A DNA stretch of 64,000 bases, taken from positions 251,466,028-251,530,027 of the forward strand of contig JAVHZZ010000004.1 of assembly GCA_036250195.1 (NCBI GenBank), in the 5' to 3' direction. This DNA is from Mixophyes australis (lineage: Eukaryota > Chordata > Amphibia > Anura > Limnodynastidae). The position numbers and the translations under genes are program-made. This document shows, one piece after another, positions 27,066-41,415 of this stretch. Below the pieces are notes generated by a model that did no database searches, had not been told where the DNA came from, and saw nothing but the letters and a program-made list of their open reading frames with translations. Position 1 is the stretch's first letter. Each line of letters starts with the position of its first letter.

Positions 27066-29762
27066 AAACATGAATTATGAATCGAATCATGATTCATGAA
27101 TCAAGAATTGAATCATGAATCATGAATCGAATCATGATTCATGAATCAAGAATTGAATCATGAATCATGAATTGAATCATGAATCACGAATCATGAATCA
27201 TGAATTAAATCATGAATCATGAATTGAATCATGAGTCATGAATCATGAAATGAATCATTAATCATGAATTGAATCATGAATCATGAATCGAATCATGAAT
27301 CCTGAATCGAATCATGAATCATGAATCATGAAATGAATCATGAATCATAAATCATGAATTGAATCATGAATTATGAATCATAAATTGAATCATGAATTGA
27401 ATCAGGAATTGAATCATGAATCATGAAATGAATAATGAATCATGAATTGAATCATGAATCATGAATCAAGAATTGAATCATGAATCATTAATCGAATCAT
27501 GAATCATGAATTGAATCATGAATCATGAATCATGAATTGAATCATGAATCGAATCATGAATCATGATTTGAATCATGAATCATAAATCGAATCATGAATC
27601 ATGAATTGAATCATGAATCATGAATTGAATCATGAATCATGAATCGAATCATGAATCATGAATCGAATCATGAATCATGAATTAAATCATGAATCATGAA
27701 CCATGAATTGAATCATGAATCATGAATTGAATAATGAATCATGAAATGAATTATGAATTGAATCATGAATTCAAACATGAATCATGAATCATGCATTGAA
27801 TCATGAATCATGCATTAAATCATGAATCATGAATCATGAATTGAATCATGAATCATGAATTGAATTATGAATTGAATCAAGAATTGAATCATGAATTGAA
27901 ACATGAATCATGAATCGAATCATGATTCATGAATCAAGAATTGAATCATGAATCATGAATCGAATCATGATTCATGAATCAAGAATTGAATCATGAATCA
28001 TGAATCATGAATTGAATTATGAATTGAATCAAGAATTAAATCAAGAATTGAAACATGAATCATGAATCGAATCATGATTCATGAATCATGAATTGAATCA
28101 TGAATCATGAATCATGAATTGAATCATGAATCATGAATCATGAATCATGAATTGAATCATGAATCATGAATTGAATCATGAATCATGAATCATGAATTGA
28201 ATCATGAATCATGAATTGAATCATGAATCATGAATTGAATCACGAATTATGAATCATAATTTGAATCATGTATTAAATCATGAAATGAATCATGAATCAT
28301 GAATTGAATCATGAATCATGAATCATGAAGTGAATCTTGAATCATGAATCGAATCACGAATTATGAATCGAATCATGAATCATGATTCGAATAAAGAATC
28401 ATGAATCGAATCATGAATCATGAATTGAATCATGAATCATGAATTGAAACATGAATTATGAATCGAATCATGATTCATGAATCAAGAATTGAATCATGAA
28501 TCATGAATCGAATCATGATTCATGAATCAAGAATTGAATCATGAATCATGAATTGAATCATGAATCACGAATCATGAATCATGAATTAAATCATGAATCA
28601 TGAATTCAATCATGAGTCATGAATCATGAAATGAATCATTAATCATGAATTGAATCATGAATCATGAATCGAATCATGAATCCTGAATCGAATCATGAAT
28701 CATGAATCATAAAATGAATCATGAATCATAAATCATGAATTGAATCATGAATTATGAATCATAAATTGAATCATGAATTGAATCAGGAATTGAATCATGA
28801 ATCATGAAATGAATAATGAATCATAAATTGAATCATGAATCATGAATCAAGAATTGAATCATGAATCATTAATCGAATCATGAATCATGAAATGAATCAT
28901 GAATCATTAAATCATGAATTGAATCATGAATCGAATCATGAATCATGATTTGAATCATGAATCATAAATCGAATCATGAATCATGAATTGAATCATGAAT
29001 CATGAATTGAATCATGAATCATGAATCGAATCATGAATCATGAATTAAATCATGAATCATGAACCATGAATTGAATCATGAATCGTGAATTGAATAATGA
29101 ATCATGAAATGAATCATGAATTGAATCATGAATTCAAACATGAATCATGAATCATGCATTGAATCATGAATCATGCATTAAATCATGAATCATGAATCAT
29201 GAATTGAATCATGAATCATGAATTGAATTATGAATTGAATCAAGAATTGAATCATGAATTGAAACATGAATCATGAATCGAATCATGATTCATGAATCAA
29301 GAATTGAATCATGAATCATGAATCAAATCATGATTCATGAATCAAGAATTGAATCATGAATCATGAATCATGAATTGAATTATGAATTGAATCAAGAATT
29401 GAATCAAGAATTGAAACATGAATCATGAATCGAATCATGATTCATGAATCATGAATTGAATCATGAATCATGAATCATGAATCATGAATCATGAATTGAA
29501 TCATGAATCATGAATCATGAATTGAATCATGAATCATGAATCATGAATTGAATCATGAATCATGAATTGAATCATGAATCATGAATCATGAATTGAATCA
29601 TGAATCATGAATTGAATCATGAATCATGAATCATGAATTGAATCAAGAATTATGAATCATAATTTGAATCATGTATTAAATCATGAATTAAATCATGAAT
29701 CATGAATCATGAAATGAATCATGAATCATGAATCATGAATTGAATCATGAATCATGAATCAT
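27066..29762 (+). repeat. 1.4-kb tandem pair leading into the 5.4-kb repeat
   Basis: CCTGAATCG at 27301 and 28682 (1,381 bp) and GAAGTGAATC at 28328 and 29763 (1,435 bp) show two tandem copies of a D-to-B unit. The second copy, from about 28,446, is continuous with the first full 5.4-kb repeat: its CCTGAATCG lies exactly 5,388 bp before the one at 34070. It has an 8-base word, AATCATTAAATCATG, near 28,903 that is kept in the later copies. Confidence 0.8.
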
Positions 29763-30168
29763 GAAGTGAATCTTGAATCATGAATCGAATCATGAATTAT
29801 GAATCGAATCATGAATCATGATTCGAATCAAGAATCATGATTCGAATCAAGAATCATGAATCGAATCATGAAAAATGAATCGAATCATAAATCATGAATC
29901 GAATTATGAATCATGAATTGAATCATGAATCATGAATCATGAATCATAAATCATGAATCATGAATTGAATCATGAATCATGAAATGAATCATGAAATAAA
30001 TTATGAATCATGATTTGAATCAAGAATTGAATCATAAATTATGAAATGAATCATGAAATGAATCATGAATCACGAATTGAATCATGAATCATGAATCTAA
30101 TCATGAATCATGAATAATGAATCATGAATTGAATCATGAATCATGAAATAAATCATGAATTGAATCAA

Positions 30169-31292
30169 GATTCATGAACCATGAATTGAATCATGAAATA
30201 AATCATGAATAATGAATTAAATCATAAAACTTGAATCATAAATTGAATCATGAATCATGAATCATGAATCGAATCATGAATCATGAATCATGAATTGAAT
30301 CATGAATCATGAATAATGAATTGAATCATAAATCATGAAATGAATCATGAAATGAATCATGAATCATGAATTGAATCATGAATCATGAATTGAATCATGA
30401 ATCATGAATCGAATCATGAATCATGAATTGAATCATGAATCATGAATTAAATCATGAATCATGAATTGAATCATGAATCATGAAATGAATCATGAAATAA
30501 ATCATGATTCATGATTTGAATCAAGAATTGAATCATAAATCATAAAATGAATCAGGAAATGAATCATGAATCATGAATTGAATCATGAATCACGAATTGA
30601 ATCTAGAATCATGAATCATGAATAATGAATCATAAATTGAATCACGAATCATGAATTGAATCATAAATTGAATCATGAATCAAGAATCATGAAATAAATC
30701 ATGAATTGAATCAAGATTCATGAACCATGAATTGAATCATGAAATAAATCATGAATAATGAATTAAATCATAAAACTTGAATCATGAATTGAATCATGAA
30801 TCATGAATCATGAATCGAATCATGAATCATGAATCAAGAATTGAATTATGAATCATGAATTGAATCATGAATCATGAATAATGAATTGAATCATAAATCA
30901 TGAAATGAATCATGAAATGAATCATGAATCATGAATTGAATCATGAATCATGAATTGAATCATGAATCATGAATCGAATCATGAATCATGAATTGAATCA
31001 TGAATCATGAATTAAATCATGAATCATGAATTGAATCATGAATCATGAAATGAATCATGAAATAAATCATGATTCATGATTTGAATCAAGAATTGAATCA
31101 TAAATCATAAAATGAATCAGGAAATGAATCATGAATCATGAATTGAATCATGAATCACGAATTGAATCATGAATCATGAATCATGAATAATGAATCATAA
31201 ATTGAATCACGAATCATGAATTGAATCATAAATTGAATCATGAATCAAGAATCATGAAATAAATCATGAATTGAATCAAGATTCATGAACCA
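30169..31292 (+). repeat. 546/565-bp tandem pair inside copy 1
   Basis: GATTCATGAACC occurs at 30169, 30715 and 31280. The two intervals contain the same run of words: CATAAAACTTG, AATAATGAATTG, AATCAGGAAATG, AATCACG. Only the first interval has AATCTAGAATC (XbaI at 30602) in place of AATCATG. The same 546-bp first interval is found at 36382-36928 and 41822-42368. Confidence 0.88.
30602..30607. other. TCTAGA (XbaI) marker of the 5.4-kb repeat, copy 1
   Basis: A heptamer spelled AATCTAG creates TCTAGA. I see it only here and at 36815 and 42255, each 839 bp after the GAAGTG start of its copy. It is a one-per-copy landmark of the higher-order repeat. Confidence 0.88.
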
Positions 31293-34200
31293 TGAATTGA
31301 ATCATGAAATAAATCATGAATCATGAATTGAATCATAAAACATGAATCATGAATTGAATCATAAATCATGAATTGAATCATGAATCATGAATCATGAATT
31401 CAATCATGAATCATGAATTGAATTATAAATTGAATCAAGAATTGAATCATGAATTGAAACATGAATCATGAATCGAATCATGATTCATGAATCAAGAATT
31501 GAATCATGAATCATGAATCATGAATTGAATTATGAATTGAATCAAGAATTGAATCAAGAATTGAAACATGAATCATGAATCGAATCATGATTCATGAATC
31601 ATGAATTGAATCATGAATCATGAATCATGAATTGAATCATGAATCATGAATCATGAATTGAATCATGAATCATGAATTGAATCATGAATCATGAATCATG
31701 AATTGAATCATAAATCATGAATTGAATCATGAATCATGAATCATGAATTGAATCATGAATTATGAATCATAATTTGAATCATGAATTAAATCATGAATTG
31801 AATCATGAATCATGAATCATGAATCATGAATTGAATCATGAATCATGAATCATGAATTGAATCTTGAATAATGAATCGAATCATGAATTATGAATCGAAT
31901 CATGAATCATGATTCGAATCAAGAATCATGAATCAAATCATGAATCAAGAATCGAATCATGAATCATGAATCGAATTATGAATCATGAATTGAATCATGA
32001 ATCATGAATCATGAATCAAAAATCATGAATCATGAATTGAATCATGAATCATGAAATGAAGCATGAATCATGAATTGAATTATAAATCATGAATTGAATC
32101 ATGAATCATGAATCAAGAATTGAGTCATGAAATGAATCATGAATCATGAATCATTAATCATGAATCACGAATCGAATCATGATTCATGAATCATGAATTG
32201 AATCATGAATCATGAATTATGAATCGAATCATGAATCATGATTCGAATCAAGAATCATGAATCAAATCATGAATCATGAATCGAATCATGAATCACAAAT
32301 CATGCATTGAATTATGAATCATGAATTATGAGTCGAATCATGAATCACAAATCATGAATTAAATCATGAATCATGAATCATAAACTGAATCATGAATCAT
32401 GAATGGAAAAATGAATCATGAATCATGAATTGAATCATGAATCATGAATTGAATCATGAATCATGAATCATGAATCGAATCATGAATCATGAATTGAATC
32501 ATAAATCATGAATCATGAATCTTGAATCATGAATTGAATCATGAATCATGAATTGAATCATGAATCATGAATTGAATCAAGAATTATGAATCATAATTTG
32601 AATCATGTATTAAATCATGAATAGAATCATGTATCATGAATCATGAAATGAATCATGAATCATGAATCATGAATTGAATCATGAATCATGAATCATGAAG
32701 TGAATCTTGAATCATGAATCGAATCATGAATTATGAATCGAATCATGAATCATGATTCGAATCAAGAATCATGAATCGAATCATGAATCATGAATCGAAT
32801 CATAAATCATGAATCGAATTATGAATCATGAATTGAATCATGAATCATGAATCATGAATCATAAATCATGAATCATGAATTGAATCATGAATCATGAAAT
32901 GAATCATGAAATAAATTATGAATCATGATTTGAATCAAGAATTGAATCATAAATCATGAAATGAATCATGAAATGAATCATGAATCACGAATTGAATCAT
33001 GAATCATGAATCTAATCATGAATCATGAATAATGAATCATGAATTGAATCATGAATCATGAAATAAATCATGAATTGAATCAAGATTCATGAACCATGAA
33101 TTGAATCATGAAATAAATCATGAATAATGAATTAAATCATAAAACTTGAATCATGAATTGAATCATGAATCATGAATCATGAATCGAATCATGAATCATG
33201 AATCAAGAATTGAATCATGAATCATGAATTGAATCATGAATCATGAATAATGAATTGAATCATAAATCATGAAATGAATCATGAAATGAATCATGAATCA
33301 TGAATTGAATCATGAATCATGAATTGAATCATGAATCATGAATTGAATCATGAATCATGAATTAAATCATGAATCATGAATTGAATCATGAATCATGAAA
33401 CGAATCATGAAATAAATCATGATTCATGATTTGAATCAAGAATTGAATCATAAATCATAAAATGAATCAGGAAATGAATCATGAATCATGAATTGAATCA
33501 TGAATCACGAATTGAATCATGAATCATGAATCATGAATAATGAATCATAAATTGAATCACGAATCATGAATTGAATCATAAATTAAATCATGAATCAAGA
33601 ATCATGAAATAAATCATGAATTGAATCAAGATTCATGAACCATGAATTGAATCATGAAATAAATCATGAATCATGAATTGAATCATAAAACATGAATCAT
33701 GAATTGAATCATGAATCATGAATTGAATCATGAATCATGAATCAAGAATTGAATCATGAATCATTAATCCAATCATGAATCATGAATTGAATCATGAATC
33801 ATGAATCATGAATTGAATCATGAATCATGAATTGAAACATGAATTATGAATCGAATCATGATTCATGAATCAAGAATTGAATCATGAATCATGAATCGAA
33901 TCATGATTCATGAATCAAGAATTGAATCATGAATCATGAATTGAATCATGAATCACGAATCATGAATCATGAATTAAATCATGAATCATGAATTCAATCA
34001 TGAGTCATGAATCATGAAATGAATCATTAATCATGAATTGAATCATGAATCATGAATCGAATCATGAATCCTGAATCGAATCATGAATCATGAATCATAA
34101 AATGAATCATGAATCATAAATCATGAATTGAATCATGAATTATGAATCATAAATTGAATCATGAATTGAATCAGGAATTGAATCATGAATCATGAAATGA

Positions 34201-35150
34201 ATAATGAATCATAAATTGAATCATGAATCATGAATCAAGAATTGAATCATGAATCATTAATCGAATCATGAATCATGAATTGAATCATGAATCATTAAAT
34301 CATGAATTGAATCATGAATCGAATCATGAATCATGATTTGAATCATGAATCATAAATCGAATCATGAATCATGAATTGAATCATGAATCATGAATTGAAT
34401 CATGAATCATGAATCGAATCATGAATCATGAATTAAATCATGAATCATGAACCATGAATTGAATCATGAATCGTGAATTGAATAATGAATCATGAAATGA
34501 ATCATGAATTGAATCATGAATTCAAACATGAATCATGAATCATGCATTGAATCATGAATCATGCATTAAATCATGAATCATGAATCATGAATTGAATCAT
34601 GAATCATGAATTGAATTATGAATTGAATCAAGAATTGAATCATGAATTGAAACATGAATCATGAATCGAATCATGATTCATGAATCAAGAATTGAATCAT
34701 GAATCATGAATCAAATCATGATTCATGAATCAAGAATTGAATCATGAATCATGAATCATGAATTGAATTATGAATTGAATCAAGAATTGAATCAAGAATT
34801 GAAACATGAATCATGAATCGAATCATGATTCATGAATCATGAATTGAATCATGAATCATGAATCATGAATCATGAATCATGAATTGAATCATGAATCATG
34901 AATCATGAATTGAATCATGAATCATGAATCATGAATTGAATCATGAATCATGAATTGAATCATGAATCATGAATCATGAATTGAATCATGAATCATGAAT
35001 TGAATCATGAATCATGAATCATGAATTGAATCAAGAATTATGAATCATAATTTGAATCATGTATTAAATCATGAATTAAATCATGAATCATGAATCATGA
35101 AATGAATCATGAATCATGAATCATGAATTGAATCATGAATCATGAATCAT

Positions 35151-35975
35151 GAAGTGAATCTTGAATCATGAATCGAATCATGAATTATGAATCGAATCAT
35201 GAATCATGATTCGAATCAAGAATCATGATTCGAATCAAGAATCATGAATCGAATCATGAAAAATGAATCGAATCATAAATCATGAATCGAATTATGAATC
35301 ATGAATTGAATCATGAATCATGAATCATGAATCATAAATCATGAATCATGAATTGAATCATGAATCATGAAATGAATCATGAAATAAATTATGAATCATG
35401 ATTTGAATCAAGAATTGAATCATAAATTATGAAATGAATCATGAAATGAATCATGAATCACGAATTGAATCATGAATCATGAATCTAATCATGAATCATG
35501 AATAATAAATCATGAATTGAATCATGAATCATGAAATAAATCATGAATTGAATCAAGATTCATGAACCATGAATTGAATCATGAAATAAATCATGAATAA
35601 TGAATTAAATCATAAAACTTGAATCATAAATTGAATCATGAATCATGAATCATGAATCGAATCATGAATCATGAATCATGAATTGAATCATGAATCATGA
35701 ATAATGAATTGAATCATAAATCATGAATCATGAATTAAATCATGAATCATGAATCATGAATTGAATCATGAATCATGAATTGAATCATGAATCATGAATC
35801 ATGAATTGAATCATGAATCATGAATTGAATCATGAATCATGAATCATGAATTGAATCAAGAATTATGAATCATAATTTGAATCATGTATTAAATCATGAA
35901 TTAAATCATGAATCATGAATCATGAAATGAATCATGAATCATGAATCATGAATTGAATCATGAATCATGAATCAT
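35151..35975 (+). repeat. 825-bp duplication between higher-order copies
   Basis: GAAGTGAATCTTG at 35151 and again at 35976 shows that the start of copy 2 was duplicated together with the sequence before it. The first member runs to about 35,723 and then jumps, at AATCATAAATCATG, back to AATTAAATCATG and the approach to the next GAAGTG. Copy 3 at 41416 has no such doublet, which makes this an event private to this junction. Confidence 0.85.
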
Positions 35976-38900
35976 GAAGTGAATCTTGAATCATGAATCG
36001 AATCATGAATTATGAATCGAATCATGAATCATGATTCGAATCAAGAATCATGATTCGAATCAAGAATCATGAATCGAATCATGAAAAATGAATCGAATCA
36101 TAAATCATGAATCGAATTATGAATCATGAATTGAATCATGAATCATGAATCATGAATCATAAATCATGAATCATGAATTGAATCATGAATCATGAAATGA
36201 ATCATGAAATAAATTATGAATCATGATTTGAATCAAGAATTGAATCATAAATTATGAAATGAATCATGAAATGAATCATGAATCACGAATTGAATCATGA
36301 ATCATGAATCTAATCATGAATCATGAATAATGAATCATGAATTGAATCATGAATCATGAAATAAATCATGAATTGAATCAAGATTCATGAACCATGAATT
36401 GAATCATGAAATAAATCATGAATAATGAATTAAATCATAAAACTTGAATCATAAATTGAATCATGAATCATGAATCATGAATCGAATCATGAATCATGAA
36501 TCATGAATTGAATCATGAATCATGAATAATGAATTGAATCATAAATCATGAAATGAATCATGAAATGAATCATGAATCATGAATTGAATCATGAATCATG
36601 AATTGAATCATGAATCATGAATCGAATCATGAATCATGAATTGAATCATGAATCATGAATTAAATCATGAATCATGAATTGAATCATGAATCATGAAATG
36701 AATCATGAAATAAATCATGATTCATGATTTGAATCAAGAATTGAATCATAAATCATAAAATGAATCAGGAAATGAATCATGAATCATGAATTGAATCATG
36801 AATCACGAATTGAATCTAGAATCATGAATCATGAATAATGAATCATAAATTGAATCACGAATCATGAATTGAATCATAAATTGAATCATGAATCAAGAAT
36901 CATGAAATAAATCATGAATTGAATCAAGATTCATGAACCATGAATTGAATCATGAAATAAATCATGAATAATGAATTAAATCATAAAACTTGAATCATGA
37001 ATTGAATCATGAATCATGAATCATGAATCGAATCATGAATCATGAATCAAGAATTGAATTATGAATCATGAATTGAATCATGAATCATGAATAATGAATT
37101 GAATCATAAATCATGAAATGAATCATGAAATGAATCATGAATCATGAATTGAATCATGAATCATGAATTGAATCATGAATCATGAATCGAATCATGAATC
37201 ATGAATTGAATCATGAATCATGAATTAAATCATGAATCATGAATTGAATCATGAATCATGAAATGAATCATGAAATAAATCATGATTCATGATTTGAATC
37301 AAGAATTGAATCATAAATCATAAAATGAATCAGGAAATGAATCATGAATCATGAATTGAATCATGAATCACGAATTGAATCATGAATCATGAATCATGAA
37401 TAATGAATCATAAATTGAATCACGAATCATGAATTGAATCATAAATTGAATCATGAATCAAGAATCATGAAATAAATCATGAATTGAATCAAGATTCATG
37501 AACCATGAATTGAATCATGAAATAAATCATGAATCATGAATTGAATCATAAAACATGAATCATGAATTGAATCATAAATCATGAATTGAATCATGAATCA
37601 TGAATCAAGAATTGAATCATGAATCATTAATCGAATCATGAATCATGAATTGAATCATGAATCATGAATCATGAATTCAATCATGAATCATGAATTGAAT
37701 TATAAATTGAATCAAGAATTGAATCATGAATTGAAACATGAATCATGAATCGAATCATGATTCATGAATCAAGAATTGAATCATGAATCATGAATCATGA
37801 ATTGAATTATGAATTGAATCAAGAATTGAATCAAGAATTGAAACATGAATCATGAATCGAATCATGATTCATGAATCATGAATTGAATCATGAATCATGA
37901 ATCATGAATTGAATCATGAATCATGAATCATGAATTGAATCATGAATCATGAATTGAATCATGAATCATGAATCATGAATTGAATCATAAATCATGAATT
38001 GAATCATGAATCATGAATCATGAATTGAATCATGAATTATGAATCATAATTTGAATCATGAATTAAATCATGAATTGAATCATGAATCATGAATCATGAA
38101 TCATGAATTGAATCATGAATCATGAATCATGAATTGAATCTTGAATAATGAATCGAATCATGAATTATGAATCGAATCATGAATCATGATTCGAATCAAG
38201 AATCATGAATCAAATCATGAATCAAGAATCGAATCATGAATCATGAATCGAATTATGAATCATGAATTGAATCATGAATCATGAATCATGAATCAAAAAT
38301 CATGAATCATGAATTGAATCATGAATCATGAAATGAAGCATGAATCATGAATTGAATTATAAATCATGAATTGAATCATGAATCATGAATCAAGAATTGA
38401 GTCATGAAATGAATCATGAATCATGAATCATTAATCATGAATCACGAATCGAATCATGATTCATGAATCATGAATTGAATCATGAATCATGAATTATGAA
38501 TCGAATCATGAATCATGATTCGAATCAAGAATCATGAATCAAATCATGAATCATGAATCGAATCATGAATCACAAATCATGCATTGAATTATGAATCATG
38601 AATTATGAGTCGAATCATGAATCACAAATCATGAATTAAATCATGAATCATGAATCATAAACTGAATCATGAATCATGAATGGAAAAATGAATCATGAAT
38701 CATGAATTGAATCATGAATCATGAATTGAATCATGAATCATGAATCATGAATCGAATCATGAATCATGAATTGAATCATAAATCATGAATCATGAATCTT
38801 GAATCATGAATTGAATCATGAATCATGAATTGAATCATGAATCATGAATTGAATCAAGAATTATGAATCATAATTTGAATCATGTATTAAATCATGAATA

Positions 38901-41415
38901 GAATCATGTATCATGAATCATGAAATGAATCATGAATCATGAATCATGAATTGAATCATGAATCATGAATCATGAAGTGAATCTTGAATCATGAATCGAA
39001 TCATGAATTATGAATCGAATCATGAATCATGATTCGAATCAAGAATCATGAATCGAATCATGAATCATGAATCGAATCATAAATCATGAATCGAATTATG
39101 AATCATGAATTGAATCATGAATCATGAATCATGAATCATAAATCATGAATCATGAATTGAATCATGAATCATGAAATGAATCATGAAATAAATTATGAAT
39201 CATGATTTGAATCAAGAATTGAATCATAAATCATGAAATGAATCATGAAATGAATCATGAATCACGAATTGAATCATGAATCATGAATCTAATCATGAAT
39301 CATGAATAATGAATCATGAATAATGAATCATGAATTGAATCATGAATCATGAAATAAATCATGAATTGAATCAAGATTCATGAACCATGAATTGAATCAT
39401 GAAATAAATCATGAATAATGAATTAAATCATAAAACTTGAATCATGAATTGAATCATGAATCATGAATCATGAATCGAATCATGAATCATGAATAATGAA
39501 TTGAATCATAAATCATGAAATGAATCATGAAATGAATCATGAATCATGAATTGAATCATGAATCATGAATTGAATCATGAATCATGAATTGAATCATGAA
39601 TCATGAATTAAATCATGAATCATGAATTGAATCATGAATCATGAAACGAATCATGAAATAAATCATGATTCATGATTTGAATCAAGAATTGAATCATAAA
39701 TCATAAAATGAATCAGGAAATGAATCATGAATCATGAATTGAATCATGAATCACGAATTGAATCATGAATCATGAATCATGAATAATGAATCATAAATTG
39801 AATCACGAATCATGAATTGAATCATAAATTAAATCATGAATCAAGAATCATGAAATAAATCATGAATTGAATCAAGATTCATGAACCATGAATTGAATCA
39901 TGAAATAAATCATGAATCATGAATTGAATCATAAAACATGAATCATGAATTGAATCATGAATCATGAATTGAATCATGAATCATGAATCAAGAATTGAAT
40001 CATGAATCATTAATCCAATCATGAATCATGAATTGAATCATGAATCATGAATCATGAATTGAATCATGAATCATGAATTGAAACATGAATTATGAATCGA
40101 ATCATGATTCATGAATCAAGAATTGAATCATGAATCATGAATCGAATCATGATTCATGAATCAAGAATTGAATCATGAATCATGAATTGAATCATGAATC
40201 ACGAATCATGAATCATGAATTAAATCATGAATCATGAATTCAATCATGAGTCATGAATCATGAAATGAATCATTAATCATGAATTGAATCATGAATCATG
40301 AATCGAATCATGAATCCTGAATCGAATCATGAATCATGAATCATAAAATGAATCATGAATCATAAATCATGAATTGAATCATGAATTATGAATCATAAAT
40401 TGAATCATGAATTGAATCAGGAATTGAATCATGAATCATGAAATGAATAATGAATCATAAATTGAATCATGAATCATGAATCAAGAATTGAATCATGAAT
40501 CATTAATCGAATCATGAATCATGAATTGAATCATGAATCATTAAATCATGAATTGAATCATGAATCGAATCATGAATCATGATTTGAATCATGAATCATA
40601 AATCGAATCATGAATCATGAATTGAATCATGAATCATGAATTGAATCATGAATCATGAATCGAATCATGAATCATGAATTAAATCATGAATCATGAACCA
40701 TGAATTGAATCATGAATCGTGAATTGAATAATGAATCATGAAATGAATCATGAATTGAATCATGAATTCAAACATGAATCATGAATCATGCATTGAATCA
40801 TGAATCATGCATTAAATCATGAATCATGAATCATGAATTGAATCATGAATCATGAATTGAATTATGAATTGAATCAAGAATTGAATCATGAATTGAAACA
40901 TGAATCATGAATCGAATCATGATTCATGAATCAAGAATTGAATCATGAATCATGAATCAAATCATGATTCATGAATCAAGAATTGAATCATGAATCATGA
41001 ATCATGAATTGAATTATGAATTGAATCAAGAATTGAATCAAGAATTGAAACATGAATCATGAATCGAATCATGATTCATGAATCATGAATTGAATCATGA
41101 ATCATGAATCATGAATCATGAATCATGAATTGAATCATGAATCATGAATCATGAATTGAATCATGAATCATGAATCATGAATTGAATCATGAATCATGAA
41201 TTGAATCATGAATCATGAATTGAATCATGAATCATGAATCATGAATTGAATCATGAATCATGAATTGAATCATGAATCATGAATCATGAATTGAATCAAG
41301 AATTATGAATCATAATTTGAATCATGTATTAAATCATGAATTAAATCATGAATCATGAATCATGAAATGAATCATGAATCATGAATCATGAATTGAATCA
41401 TGAATCATGAATCAT
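35976..41415 (+). repeat. 5.4-kb higher-order repeat, copy 2
   Basis: It runs from GAAGTG at 35976 through 38974 to 41416, with halves of 2,998 and 2,442 bp. TCTAGA at 36815 lies 839 bp in, as in copy 1. GATTCATGAACC is at 36382, 36928, 37493, 39375 and 39876; module C has GAGTCG at 38607; CCTGAATCG is at 40316. Relative to copy 1 it gains about 56 bp near 37,580-37,640, gains a 14-bp AATCATGAATAATG doublet near 39,305, and loses 45 bp near 39,490. Confidence 0.9.
36815..36820. other. TCTAGA (XbaI) marker, copy 2
   Basis: Same word as at 30602, 6,213 bp downstream. The distance exceeds 5.44 kb because of the 825-bp duplication and small indels. Confidence 0.88.

Larger units (their letters stand above)
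29763..35150 (+). repeat. 5.4-kb higher-order repeat, copy 1
   Basis: It is delimited by GAAGTGAATCTTG at 29763 and 35151 (5,388 bp) and split by a third at 32698 into halves of 2,935 and 2,453 bp. The first half carries TCTAGA at 30602, the 546/565-bp triplet of GATTCATGAACC (30169, 30715, 31280), and module C (GAGTCG 32330). The second half has AATCATTAATCC at 33761 and CCTGAATCG at 34070. Compared by eye with copy 2, differences are mostly whole-word indels. Confidence 0.9.
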
